NCBI GenBank assembly: GCA_037127255.1
Contig: JBANSL010000005.1
Location: 3,038,001-3,102,000, forward strand
Origin: Persicaria tinctoria
Lineage: Eukaryota > Streptophyta > Magnoliopsida > Caryophyllales > Polygonaceae
Length of the DNA stretch: 64,000 nt
Reading direction: 5' to 3'
Shown here: positions 1 to 13,400 of the stretch, piece after piece
Numbering within the stretch: position 1 is the first letter of the stretch
How the letters are laid out: every line of letters begins with the position of its first letter
Made by a program: the position numbers and the translations under genes
Notes under the pieces: model-generated
Seen by the model: only the letters and a program-made list of their open reading frames with translations
The model's database searches: none
What the model was told of the DNA's origin: nothing

Positions 1-173
1 AAAACATCAACAACTACATATGCAGATCAAATGATGATAGCCATTCAATCAGTTACAACCACACGGAGTGATGGAAAAGTTCAAAGCTATTGTGGGATGA
101 AGCTAATTCAGAATAGGCCAACGGGTATGACCCATCATGCCATCTTTTAGTAAACTAACCCTGGAATTTAGTA

Positions 174-425
174 CTCCCTCCGTTCGGCAAAACTTGTCAT
201 TTTAACTCTCTACACAACTTTTAATAAACCTAATAATTACACTCTTTTTTACTAATTTACCCTCACTTATTACTCTACTTTTTACTTTATCAAAAACTAC
301 AACTCACAACACATCAATCAAATCAAGGGCATTTTAGTAAAGTAGAACCAAAAATACCTAAAATGACAAGTTTTTCCGAACAAAAACAAAACTCTAAAAC
401 GACATGTTTTGCCGAACGGAGGGAG
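174..425. mobile_element. Stowaway-like MITE, copy 1
   Basis: A 252-bp element with long terminal inverted repeats starting CTCCCTCCGTTCGGCAAAAC and ending with the complement, flanked on both sides by TA. The CTCCCTCCGT terminus and TA target duplication are the hallmarks of Stowaway (Tc1/mariner-type) MITEs. It has no coding capacity; a 63-codon reverse ORF inside it is a by-product of the repeat. It is about 98% identical by eye to the copy at 52715-52967 (about five substitutions and one indel), so the family moved recently. Confidence 0.9.
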
Positions 426-666
426 TAATAAACATGTTACCTGCTGACAGAAATTTGATATCATTAAGTATTCTATTTTGATCTTACTTCTTTTTATAAT
501 CAACCACAATACTCCTTAACCAAAGCCAAATAGTTTTTTTTTTTTTTAAAAAATACTACATTGAGATATCAATAATACCAAAATTGCTAACAACAATACT
601 AAAAATGACCTAACCTTCCAATAACCCCTGAATTTTCAATCAAACAACGAAAAATGCAAGGATCGT

Positions 667-919
667 GAATTATGCCAAATTAGAGGTTAAAAACTGATAG
701 GACAAACAAAATTAAGTATCGAATATTTTATCTGAAATATGACATCAAAAACTGACAATCAAAAAAATAAAGACAAAAATAAAAACAGCCTAAGAATTAT
801 GCCAAATTAGAGGTTAAAAACTGATAGGACAAACAAAATAAGTATCGAATATTTTATCTGAAATATGACATCAAAAACTGACAAGAAAAAAAATAAAGAC
901 AAAAATAAAAACAGCCTAA
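667..919. repeat. Tandem duplication of a 126-127 bp AT-rich unit
   Basis: Two adjacent copies (667-793 and 794-919) both start GAATTATGCCAAATTAGAGG and end ACAGCCTAA. They differ by only a few bases. There is no coding content. The repeat lies just upstream of the first recognisable Helitron exon and may belong to the Helitron's 5' non-coding part. Confidence 0.85.
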
Positions 920-3900
920 GAATTAATATTTTATCTCAGATATATATGATCAACTATGAATATTTTGTCTAAAATCTCCTTTATATGTTATCATTTCCGC
1001 AGACAATGGAGCTTCAACCTCACAAACAAAGACTAGAGTTTTTTGTGATGCTTCCAAATCCAAAAGTATGTACAGTCTTTGGGGTTCTTAACTTTCAAGT
1101 ATAATTAACCTACACTATGCCTAATGATATGGAAATTCATTTTAGATGTTGAAATTGACTACTACAACATTGGGCCTCCTTCACATCAGTGTCCTCATTG
1201 CAACGCAACAATGTGGTATGAAGAGAGAGTAATCAAATCAAAGAAATCTACAAATCCTACATTCTCACTATGTTGTCAGGAAGGAAAAGTGAAGTTACAG
1301 AAACTCCAAACAGCACCTATGCCTTTGCGGCGACTACTCGAGTATAATAACAACAGTAGTGCAAATCGATTCCAACAAAATATAAGGGTTTATAATGCCA
1401 TGTTCTGCTTCACTTCATTTGGAGCTCAAGTTGACAAATCAGTTAACCAAGGAGGCGGCCCTTATACCTTTAGAATCAGTGGGCAAAACTTCCACAAGAT
1501 GGGATCATTGATGCCGGTTGAAGGAGAGCGGCCAGTATATGCCCAATTATACTTTTATGATACAACCAATGAGATCGCAAATCGTATGTCTGTGATTCCA
1601 CATCAAGAAGGTGAAGTTGATGTAGAGATAGTGCAAGAGCTTATTGAGATGTTAGATGAGCACAGCTGCGTTGCAAAGGCATTCAGAATGACAAGAGATT
1701 GGTGTGAAGAGAACAATCCAACTGATCTGAAACTACATTTGTTAGGAGAGAGACAACCGTCTGCAAGACAATACAACATGCCCACGGTTTCTGAAGTTGC
1801 AGCATTAGTGGTAGGAGATTTTGGTGAAAGCACTGGAATAAGAGATATTGTGATAAACAGCAAAGCATGTGGACTGCAAAGAATTTCAGAGTTACATCCT
1901 TTATACATGGCTTTGCAATATCCACTTCTATTCCCATACGGTGAAGATGGATTCCATGAGAAAATAGTTTACCATAATAACACAGGCAAAAGAAGCACAA
2001 AAAGGGAATTCGTGACTATGAAAGAATATTATTCATATCGGATTCAACAAAGGCCTGACGAGGATTCAACGTTACTAAGAGGAGGGAGATTAACTCAAGG
2101 ATACCTGGTGGATGCATATACTGGAATGGAAGAGCAACGATTAAGGTGGATACGAAATAATCAAGATGACTTGCGAGCTGATGTGTACCAAAATATATGT
2201 GATGCTGTTACTAGAGGTGACACAAAAGCAACATCAGTTGGTAAAAGGATAGTGCTTCCGTCTACATTTACAGGTAGCCCGAGATACATGATACAAAACT
2301 ACCAAGATGCAATGGCTATTTGTAGAGCACTCGGAAATCCAGACCTTTTCATAACATTCACAGCAAATCCTAAGTGGCCGGAAATTGGAGGAATGTTATC
2401 TCAAATACTCGGCCAAAGAGCATCTGAACGTCCAGAAGTCATGGCAAGAATCTTCAAGATAAAACTAGCACACCTCATGAAAGACGTTGAGAAAGAAGGC
2501 ATCTTTGGAAAAACAAATGCCGGTAAGGAATAGAATCTTTCTTTATATTGTACGCTTCACTTTATTATATAAAAAATAACAATGATATTATTTTGTCTTT
2601 CAGCGGTATACACTATTGAATTTCAAAAGCGTGGACTACCACATGCACATATATTAGTTTGGTTGAAAGAGGAAGCCAAATGCAAAACTCCAAGGGATCT
2701 AGATGATATCATCTGTGCAGAAATACCATCCCAAGAAACAGACCCGAGAGCATACAAGATTGTCACCGAATGCATGTTGCATGGTCCATGCGGTGAAGCT
2801 AACAAATCGGCGCCGTGCATGGTAGATGGAACATGTAACAGACACTTTCCAAGGGCCTTTTATGCATAAACAACGATTGATGAAGATGGATTCCCAGTGT
2901 ACCAGCGAAGAGACAATGGTGTGCATGTAAAAAGGGGGAAAACAACACTGGATAACAGATTTGTTGTACCTTACAACCGTTATCTTTTGCTAAAATATCA
3001 GGCACATATTAACATCGAGTGGTGCAATCGATCAAGAGCTATCAAATATTTGTTCAAGTACTTGAATAAAGGCCCGGATAGAGCTACTATTATCATTGAT
3101 GGGAGTAAGGTACCAAGGAGGAATGGATCAATGGGTGAGGAACACCAACAGACTATAGAGGTGGATGAAATCAAGCAATATCAGGATTGTCGTTACCTTG
3201 CACCGTGTGAAGCAGCTTGGCGTATATTTGGGTTCCCCATTAACTACTGCAATCCATCAATTATACGCATAGCATTTCATCTGCCAGATCAAAATCTGAT
3301 AACGTTGCGTGATTCAGAAAACCTACCAGGCCTCTTGCGAAGGAAAGGGATTAAGGAGACAATGTTCACTGAATGGTTTGCTTTAAATGCTGTTGATATT
3401 GAGGCTAGAAAATACACATATGCAGAAATACCATCGCATTATGTGTGGAAGGCAAAAGAAAAGGCTTGGAGACCACGAATACAAGGAAACTGCATTGGTC
3501 GAATGATGTATTCACATCCCACATCCGGGGAACAGTATTATTTAAGAATGCTCCTAAATGTGGTGAAAGGTCCAAGATCATTTTAAGAAATGAAGACAGT
3601 AAATGGAAAGGTATTCAACACTTTCAAAGAAGCTTGCTATGCTCTTGGAATGATCAATGATGATAAAGAATGGACCAATGCGATTATAGAAGCAAGATTG
3701 TGGGCTTCAGGGGTACAACTTCGTGAGCTGTTTGGAACAATATTGTTGTTTTGTGAAGTTAACAACCCTCAAAAACTATGGGAGCAAAATTGGGAAGCAT
3801 TGTCGGAAGATATTTTACATAAGAAAAGAAAGCAATTTAAATTCCCAGATCTCCAGCTAACAGAAGAGCAATTGAAGAACTACTGTTTGCTGCACATCCA

Positions 3901-6400
3901 GGAGATATTGAACCGGAGTGGAAGATCACTAGCTGACTATGATGGGATGCCGCTGCCAAACCCAGCTTTGTTAACCAATGCAGACAATCGTTTAATTCAA
4001 GAAGAATTGAACTACAACTACACTGAATTAGCAAGAGAGCAACAGAGTCTTTATGCCTCCCTTAATACTGAACAACGACTTATTTATGACCATGTCATCT
4101 CTGCAATCCAAGATGACAAGGAAGGATTCTTCTTTGTTTACGGGCCTGGAGGAACTAGTAAAACTGTTTTATATAAAGCTCTTTTGGCACGACTAAGATC
4201 AGAAAGGAAGATCGTCTTGGCAGTTGCATCCTCAGGTCAATTTATTTATATGAATAGCCTTTTTATATTTTCTTATTACATTTTTCTCATAATTAGTTGC
4301 AATTCTAATTCCTCCTTTGAAACATGCATTGCATATTTGGAGGCAAGTGCACAAACATTTAATCGTTCCTGATTTCATACGCAGGAATAGCATCATTATT
4401 GTTACCAGGAGGTAGAACTGCTCACAGCAGATTTGTCATTCCACTGGAATTGATGGACAATAGTACATGTGGCATCAAACAAAACACTCATCTTGCTGAA
4501 TTGATGCATGAAGTGAAATTGATAATCTGGGATGAGGCACCAATGACACAAAAATATGCCTTTGAAGCTCTTGATAGAACACTAAAAGACATTCTTGGTG
4601 CAAAGGATGAAAGAAACAGACGAAAGTTATTTGGTGGTGTTATTGTACTGTTAGGTGGCGACTTCAGACAAATCTTGCCCGTTATAACGAAGGGAAAACG
4701 ACAAGATATTGTCCAAGCTTCCATAAATAATTCCCAACTTTGGAAGCATTGTCGCGTATTAAAACTCTCTCGCAATATGAGGGTTAATGAGTTTGATGGA
4801 AATGGTTGTGTTGATCTTTACAAGCAACAATTCAACAAGTGGGTGTTAAAAGTGGGTGATGGAATTGTCCCAGCAACAGCTAGAGATGGAGAGGATGAGC
4901 CCAGTTGGATCAAAATTCCAGATGAATTCATTATTAGGAAAACGGAATGCCCCCTGGAAGAAATGATTACCCAAGTTTTCCCAAATTTCATCGAAAGGCA
5001 AGCTGAACCAAACTATCTTCGAGAGAGAGCTATTTTGACCCCGTTAAATGAAGATGCTGATATGATCAACAACCATATGTTTGAAAAGTTGAATGGGGTA
5101 ATAAAGACATATAGAAGCTCAGATGAAATCTGCAAGGCTTCAACTGACATCGCTGACCAAGACCAAATGTTCCCTGTGGAGTTTCTAAATGCTCTACAAT
5201 TTCCAGGGATGCCACCTCACTCTCTCAAACTAAAAGAAGGTTTGCCAGTTATGCTGCTACGAAATGTCAATCCAAGTCAAGGTCTGTGCAATGACACTCG
5301 CCTAATTATTTCACATCTCGGAGAATGGGTTATCGAGGCATCTATTATCACAGGTACCAACATAGGGAGTGTTTGGGTGTAAAAATTCATCTTTCGTTAA
5401 AAAGTCATCATATACACTCGGGGGATTATTTTCGTGAAAACGTTCATGTGATAGTTCTCATATCAAACACGAGTACAAATTGGTTGACAATAATTACGAG
5501 TAAATAAAACGGGCGCGAAAAGCATTAAGTATCAAATACACTATGCTAAGTGCACTGCAAATTTGTGAACTAAATCATATACAGTAAATCGAACATATAC
5601 AATGTGAAGTAACTAAGTGAAGCTGTCCAAATTACGGAGCAAGTTGCTTTGGCGGCAAGTTCTTTGTAATCAAGCATTAGTTCTTTCTGTTCGAGTTCCT
5701 GTTGCAAGAAAAAAAAAACATAAGTTAGGAGGGATGTTCAAGTTGGAGGCCTAGCCCAAAGTAATTTGCAAAAGCAAAGCCCAACTCATCCACAAAGAAA
5801 AAAAAGTCAGAGGCCTTCCATTGAAAAAAATGAATGAAATGGCAATGTTACGGCTGTAGAGTGAATTAGCCCAAATATAGCTTTTAAAAAGGGAAAAGAA
5901 TCATTCAAGACAAGTCAAGTCTCTAAGTTGAGGTTCTAGAGGAAAGTTCCTGTACACAGGAATATATGGTTCTCAAATCAAAGAAAAAGAGAAGATATTG
6001 ATTGTATGAAAAAGGAAATACATACATCTTCACTTTCTTTCCTTTCCCCTATAAAACAAGGCATAGGTTAGTTGAAAAGAGGGGGGAGATTCACACGGCT
6101 GTAAACAGAAAGCCAAAGAAAAAAACACAGAAAAAAAAGCAACTGTGTATTCTCTTAAAGAAAAAGGAAAGAGAGCAATATTATATACAGGAAAACAGGG
6201 AAAGTAGGGATCCATCTCCCTCCTAATTTTTCCCTATAAAAGCTGCTGATTTGCTAGGCTTAAGGAAGGACAGACACGGCTGCAGAAAAAGGCAGAGGGA
6301 AAGAAAGAAAAAGCCACCCTCAAAAGCCATACAAACACACGTCTGCAGAAAACAACAAAGGAAGAAGAGAGCCAACAAGGTAGCTCTCGTAGGGATTCTT

Positions 6401-6653
6401 ATCGATTCTCGAAACCCCGCCCTTGCAAACCCTCAAGCTTTCGCTCGTGGCTTAGGCCCTTGCAAACCTTGCAGGCTTTCGCTTGTGGCCTGGGTTTCGG
6501 AGTCGTCAAATTGCCCAAAATCAAGCTGATATGCTGCCAAAATCGATTCTCGAAACCCTGCCCTTGCAAACCCTCAAGCTTTTGCTCGTGGCTTAGGCCC
6601 TTGCAAACCTTGCAGGCTTTCGCTTGTGGCCTGGGTTTCGGAATCATCAAATA
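6401..6653. repeat. Direct repeat, 141-bp period, 1.8 copies
   Basis: ATCGATTCTCGAAACCC starts at 6401 and again at 6542, and the following 110 bp match almost base for base. Inside each unit, CCTTGCAAACC and TGGCTTAGGCCCTTGCAAACC form shorter internal repeats. It lies inside the 4.7-kb insertion. Open frames on both strands here follow from the repeat and are not supported as genes. Confidence 0.85.
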
Positions 6654-8767
6654 GCCCTAAAAGAGGGCGAAACGCTGTTGGATTTTCCCTAAACTAGTCA
6701 GCTCATGCAAACACACAAATTGCAAACAATTCAGGCAAACCAAAAGAATCAGATTCCCTATCGGAGTTTCTACAGAGGCACAAAGCCTCATTTCAAGGCT
6801 GTCTACAAGTTGCAAGGAGAAAAAAAGCAAACAACAAACAAACAAAATTCACAAAATCCAGCCACGCAGATTTTGTAAATCGCACTACAGAAGACTCACA
6901 AGTCACAAATCTTACAAATTGCAAGCAAATTCAAGCAAGCCAAGGGAGAAAAACTCTATTGCAGCCACAGACAGATTTTCTGTAAATCGCACTAACTCAA
7001 TTGTGCACAAAGCAAATTCATCAAATTGGAATCAGCCTCTATCCCAAGCAAATCAAATAAACTGGTGTCTTACACTAGTTAAATCAGGCCCCTGATAATA
7101 CATCGCTTTCTACCCAAATTGAAGGCAACAAAGTACACCTAAAGGAGCCTAAACTCAAGCACAGAACAGCTGAAAAATAAAAAAACCTGCTGGAGGAGGG
7201 TGCTAAATAATCCATGGCAATCCAAGTGTTTGTTACAAGCAAAACACAAAATTAAAAGCATCAATAAGCCTCGCCAAACCGTTAGCAGGGCTAATCATCC
7301 CATGAGTCAAGCAAGCACATAAGTTCATGCGATGACAGAAACTAAAATCAGCAGGCAGAATATAACAAAAGGAAAAAGTTACGCTGGCCTAAATCAAAGC
7401 AAAAGGGAGAGAAAGATGTTGAACATACCTGTCCTGCGACCCCTCTTCAAACTTCCTGGCCCTGTCCATATCAAACAAATCCAAGTCCTCACAGGTTGCT
7501 ACCAAATTGCAATTAACATCAAATCAGAATATCTAAATCAAGACCAGCCATTGTCTATCACAAATTGAGATCACAATTCAGTGAAAAGAAACAGGGGAGG
7601 TTGGAATCACATACCCAAGCCAAGGAACCAAAAACAGTAGTTGTTCCGACGTTGCTCGAGTTGGTGCACTGCCCATTTCAGCCCCTAAACCCTGAATTTG
7701 ATTTCTCTGTTGACCGTCCTAAATCCAAACCCCCCCCCCCCAAAAAAGAAATCCCAAATTAACCAATCAACCAACTCAATCCTAGTGGTTGCGTTCCCAA
7801 GCCCAGTGATTCTGCTGTTCCGCCTGTTGATTGCCCTGACTGGAAAAATCCCCAAATTATAAGTTATCAAACCTAGCCCTAATTTTCTCAAAGTCCAAAT
7901 CATCCAAATAAGGGGCAAATTGCAAAGGCAGGAGGAATGAGAACAGACCTGTTGCAGCGAGAGCTTGTTCATCTTCAATTCGCAGCCGCTCATTCCGCAG
8001 CTCCGATCTCTCCCTTCATGTTGATCGCCCAAATTTGAAAATCCCGAAATTACAAAATCTAAATGGAGAAAAAAAATCAATCAAACTCAGAAAATTGAGT
8101 ACCCAATGGGAGATTGACGTAAGAGGGGATTCGAAATTTGTCGCCTAAATCATCTAAACCCTAAATCAAACATCAAATCTGGGATTAGGAGATGTTGTTG
8201 AGCAAGAGCCCTAGAACGTACCGGTCTGAACGTGGAATGTCATCGGCTCGGGGTAACAAAATGCGTCCTCGAGCTGTTTTCATCCGTTGCAATTGCCCAA
8301 CACAAAAACCTCGAATTTATGAGGAAGAGTATCGCCATTGTCGAAACGCGACCTGTGTTGAATGATGGTGATTGGATTTGGTGGAGCATCTGCCAAAGGA
8401 AAAACGAAAAAAGCCAGCTTTGACGATTAACAAAAAATGGAGTTAGACGGGGCTGCCAAAACGTGGGCTCGGTTTATTATTAATGGGCTCCAATTGAAAG
8501 GAGCTTAATTCAATCTTGTGTCTTATACGGCCTAAAGTTTCCAAAAGATGTGGCTAATTACAAAACTTACCCGCTAAAATATACAAATTATAATTGGCAC
8601 AGATTGAAATTGAGTTTGATAAAATATATATATAAAGTTAAACTCGTAAAATTTCATTGTCAATTTATTCTAGTGGGTCGGTCTCAAATTGGCTTCTAAA
8701 CGAGAGAAAAGAAAATGGAGTCAAAACTCTGAATTAAATTTTCTCAAATTCAAACGGTTCTTAAAAA

Positions 8768-9980
8768 AAACTACGCCCGATTTGATTCCGAGTTTTCGGA
8801 TACGTAGGCCACTAGACATAAAGCTAAAGCTCGTCTGGTTCAATCGTCAAATGGACAAAAAAAAATCAAATTAGTTCCCAAAAGAACTACGTAAAGACTT
8901 GACGCCTCTTATCGGCTACGTAGGTAACCCGATATTAAATCCTAAAAATATATCGGGTACAGTCGTCAACCTCTAAATTCACTTTCAAATGAATACGAGG
9001 TCAAAGTCCAACCAAATTAAATTATTTGTTCTCAAAAGAACTACGTCAAGACTTGATACTCTTTTATGAGTTACGTAGGAAATCCGATGTCAAAATTCAA
9101 ATATACATTGGATTCAGTCGCCTATCTCAAATCAAATTAAATTTGTTCTCAAAAGAACTATATAAGGTTTGCTTCCCGGCACAAAGCTGAAGCTTGTCAG
9201 GTTCAATTGCCAAACTCAAAATAAATTGGTTCGTTTAGAACTACAAGTGAGGTGACTCTCTTTCAAGAGATAAATAAGACATTCGGTGTCAAGCCAAAGC
9301 CCACCGAGTTCGATCACTACTCTCAAATGATCTCGTGATCAAACTCAAATACAAAATCCATTTTTGGTCCCGAACTACGATGACTTAATTCCACCAGAAA
9401 TGTGGATACGTAGGAAACTCAGTGTAAATCAAATTATCACTGAGTCCAGTCACACCCAAACATTTCATCAAATCTCCTCAAATTCATCAGTCGACTCTGG
9501 TCGTCCCAAATACCAAATTTTCATCAAAGTCAATGTGTCTATTCTAACTCGATACAAAGCTTTCGCTCATCTAGTTTAGCCACATCCAAAAATAAAAAAA
9601 AAATCAAATGTCACAATCCTCAAATTGACTTCTAATTCAAATCACAAGTCAAATTTCAAAGTCAACTCCACCTCAAAGTCAAACCGTTTTCCTATGCAAA
9701 TGATAGGCGGGTTGCCTGAGTTACCCTTCCGAGAAGGTGGGCTCAGGTTACTCGGGTGGAGTGTTGTTCGAGCTACCCTTCCTAGAAGGTGGGTTTGAAA
9801 TTCATCCTCTGATGCATATAAGAAAACAAAACAAAAGCCAAATCCAAATTTATCCCAACAAAACCAAAACCAAATCCAAATCAAACCAAACACAAAACTC
9901 CAAACACTCTGAACTACGTAAGGCTTGATTCTCTTCCAAGAGATACGTAGGCAACCCGTTAAAATTCGGGTGCAGCCCAA
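8768..9980. repeat. Degenerate array of GAACTACGT ... ATACGTAGG modules
   Basis: About seven diverged modules, spaced about 80-165 bp apart (one longer gap), each begin near GAACTACGTAAGACTTGA. A few bases later they have an ACGTAGG box, then a stretch ending near GGGTGCAGCC or GGTTCAATCGTC. Module starts are near 8770, 8884, 9039, 9147, 9238, 9373 and 9908. The last module is the least diverged. The consensus resembles a block I recall from plant LTR retrotransposon non-coding regions, but the family assignment is from memory only. It forms the right-hand quarter of the 4.7-kb insertion. Confidence 0.6.
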
Positions 9981-10472
9981 ATCACCAAAACCACTCAAGT
10001 CTTGGTGTCAGTACAACTTCGAATCAAGAGGATAACCAAAAGGGGTCGAACTCAAATTCTAAAAAATTAAATAAAATGTGTTTTACAATTATTCGCGCAT
10101 TTTTGTTCAACAGGGAGAAAGGTCTTGATTCCAAGGATTACACTCACTTCGCCAAAATCAAAATGGCCATTCATATTGAAAAGAAGGCAATTCCCAATAA
10201 GGCCATGTTATGCAATGACAATAAAAAAAAGTCAAGGGCAGTCACTCAACGTTGTCGGCATCTATTTACCAAAGCCAGTCTTTTGTCATGGGCAACTATA
10301 TGTTGCAATCTCTAGAGTGACAGATCCAAAGGGGCTAAAAATCTACTTAAAGGAAGACACCGGAGAGTATAGAAACCACACAAGAAACATTGTTTTCAAA
10401 GAAGCCTTCGCCAACTTAATCTCAAATCACCAAGTAAGCACTACTATCAATCCAATACCTTTCAATGTTTAG

Positions 10473-13400
10473 CATGTTTAAAAACTTTATTGCATTTACC
10501 CAATCCATATTAATCCTTACTTACTTTTTACACAGGAATGGAACATGCCCGAAATCCAAAAAACTACAACTCAAATTAGCAGGAATAAAGATTAGGCTCA
10601 CCCACTGGAACCTTGCAGCAAAGACGTATGGTTGTTGACTAATAATTGAGTACGAATTCTATTTCAATCTTTATTTCTTCTTAGCATATTACTCCTTAAC
10701 CGAATCCAAAAAAGTTGGAAAGAAATATAACAATGATCTGATCAAGAATACCATATGAACCATATAAAAAACATAGCATTACTAACAAAAGCACGAGATA
10801 TGACCCAAAATCACATCATCCAGTCAATTAACCCTGACAAATCCAAATCCAAAATTCTCAATCAATAAATGAAAGATTAAAGAATTTCTCAATCATACAA
10901 TAGCAAATTAAGTAGCACATTTAAAAATCAGAGAGACTTATGGGATTTAAGTTGTAGAAAAAAAAAACACTAGGACTAAATGATCCCTTTCCAAATAAAT
11001 ATTTTTTCTACATGGGTGCATATGTTTTACTTTACTCAACAATATATGCGATAAGTATAAAAATACAATATGATATTAAAAAAAAAAAGACTCTTAGCTA
11101 ACTTATACAAATACTTGAGAAAAAAATTAATGGTTACCCTCTAATTAATCAAGATATGAAAAATACATCTTTTTACCAAAGTTTAAGCAACATCTAAAAA
11201 AGATGAAAGCAACATTTGAGAAAATCTACCAAAAAAAATTTCACAGAAAAAAATTCTATAACTATGACTCAGATAGCATATCACCCTTAGAAAAGATTGA
11301 ACTAAAAGAATGAAAAAAGAATGGAACAAACAAACCTGAACCACTATCCAAATGACACCACCATGACACAACCTTTTTGTTTAAGTAACTCTTCCCTGTC
11401 AACCTTCTTGACCAAGCACTCATGCCACAGAATGTTGCAAGCTTATCTGATAGTAGCCATCTCCGGCAGAGATTTACCTATTTTCAGCCATTTAGTCAGA
11501 GCAAATCAGGAAGAACGCCTACCAGAGTTACACTAAATCTGGTCAAACCCAAGTCTACAACCAAACAAAATCACATTCCCTAAATTTGAATCTAGCTCCC
11601 ATATGATCGACAAAACTCTCATCACACCACCAAGCCTAATTTCTTCACCCATATATACACAGCTACACAATTCAAACCTCCTCATAACATCAAATAATTA
11701 AAAAACACAAACCCATCTCCGATTCACGCTATTATTAAACCAAAAATCTTCAAGAGAGATGGAGGATATCACTTACCGGGAACTCTAATCAAACACGTTA
11801 TAATTGTCAAAATCTGCCGTCGGAGAAGCTATGATGGACACCATCCTGTGGCCAATTTCGGAAATTCAATGAACAACTTTATTCCTCCAGCTGCGTCCAG
11901 CTTGATCGCCCATCTTTTTACCGCAAAAAATCCGGGGTTTGGCAGCCATGGTTTTAGATCTGGAAATGATAGGTCTTGGAAGCTGGGGGAGGAAATGGAA
12001 AACAGAGGGAAATGGAAAACAGCTGGCTCTCATTACATAATACATGTAGATTGACTCAACTGTCTATATTTTAATTTTAAAAACAAATGAAAATAATTAT
12101 ACTGATAAATTGAAGACCTTGATAAAAAAACCTTAAAAACCATTTTTTTTAATCAAATTACAGTACGTTTTTGTGACCCCAATTGTTCCTCTATCTATTT
12201 TCCGTATAAATTTCGGTGTAATCATTTTCATTTGTTTTTAAAAGTAATTTGATAATGAAACACAAATGAAAATCTATCTATTTTTCGTGTAAATTTAATG
12301 ACCCAAATTTTCAAGTAAATAACTAAATAAGTAATTATCAAATTATAAAATCGCAAAAAAAAAAAGCAAAAAAAAAAACCCATTGAAGTGTTGAGAGCCG
12401 TTAAGATGCCTAGGAATAACCATTCAATTTTAAATAAACGGTTTAGATTTAAATTAGTTTACCTATTTTTTAATTTATTTTTTAGGGTCGATAGATTTCT
12501 ATAGGGTAATCCTACCAATTCCATAGAGTTATACTACCTCTATCTCATAATTTAAATCATTTACTTTTTGACACGTTTTTTAATGTGTTTAAAACTATAT
12601 AAAATATTATAAAAAAATCAAAAATTTTAAAGTAATTTCAAACTTAATAGTAATTACTTTCAAATTAGTCTAAAAAAATTGAAAAAATATTTATATTTTA
12701 TAGAGTTTTTAACACATTAAGAACCGTGTTAAAAACTCAAACAACTTCAATTATAAGATAGATGGAGTATTATATTATATTAAATTATATAATATTATAT
12801 TTTATATTTTTGGTCGAATAGAGATATATTTTATTCTACTACAAGGAGTTGTCTTTAATAAGTCGAATTTGTTTCCACCTTTAATATGCTTTCACCTTTG
12901 ACGATTTACGTTTTAATCTATCATCACCGTATCTCTTTAATCTATTTTCACATTTAATTATTTACTTTTTTTTTTCTCCCGTGTTTATTTTTCTCTAAAC
13001 TTCACAATTAAAACCTAAATGCATACACCTTAAAGTATATAATTTACAATATATGCAATGCAATCATGTGTTTTTATCTATATTGCATGAACTACATCTT
13101 CTCACTCCAATTTGGTAATGCACAGGTGATTGGGAGGCCATTCCAAACTAAATGATCGGATGCAAGGAACATACACATACTCCAAATAATTCACTCATTT
13201 GGTGTATGATATGACCATGTCGTCGAGTATAACATGATCACTTTTCATTAAATTTTGCTACTTTTTCTCGAGTTCAAGAGTCTTTTTTTTAACACTTTTG
13301 TGTGCTATTTTTTTGTTTATTTAGCAATTCACCTCTATTCCAAGTTACCTGTTCAATAGCTTTTTGTCTTTATTTACAATAAAAATACACTAACGGGTAT

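Larger units (their letters stand above)
5370..10112. mobile_element. 4.7-kb TG...CA insertion inside the Helitron helicase (LTR-type, non-autonomous?)
   Basis: The helicase reading frame stops being homologous at 5369 and resumes at 10118. The inserted DNA starts TGTTTGGGTG and ends TTGTTCAACA, and GGGAG is present on both sides (5365-5369 and 10113-10117). Removing the insert and one GGGAG copy restores the helicase frame exactly. TG...CA ends with a 5-bp duplication are typical of LTR retrotransposons. No gag or pol coding and no convincing LTR pair could be found by eye, so it may be a large derivative lacking coding sequence. Its right part (8768-9980) is a degenerate repeat array. On the reverse strand around 7400-8420 are exon-like stretches with good donors, possibly captured gene pieces that I cannot identify. 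Confidence 0.75.
1003..10472 (+). pseudogene. Helitron Rep/helicase (RepHel), split and with stops
   Basis: Helitron transposase: HUH nuclease (Rep) plus a Pif1-type helicase. Inferred exons: possibly 1003-1065; 1146-2522; 2604-4235; 4385-5369; 10118-10472. Phases match at every join, about 1,450 codons, within the usual range. The N-terminal part has a Cys-pair segment (CPHC) and the Helitron_like_N signature ITFTANPKWPE. The HUH motif reads LPHAH near 2640 and the Rep tyrosine motif YLFKYLNKG near 3045. Helicase motifs follow: Walker A as GPGGTSKT near 4141 (Ser where Gly is usual), Walker B IIWDEAP, GGDFRQILP, and the C-terminal SQGQSL and YVAISRV after 10118. Two in-frame TAA stops (2867-2869, 3584-3586) and the large insertion after 5369 make it a pseudogene. 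The upstream ATG at 1124 is probably intronic, because a good acceptor precedes 1146. Confidence 0.88.

Noticed and set aside
1603..2000. Reverse-strand frames of about 100 codons under the Helitron Rep exon
   Set aside because: They overlap the conserved Rep frame and have no domain similarity; they are by-products of coding on the other strand.
7685..8080. 131-codon reverse frame in the 4.7-kb insertion
   Set aside because: It spans what looks like intron sequence and a poly-G tract on the reverse strand, with no recognisable domain. Possibly captured gene DNA but not a supported gene.
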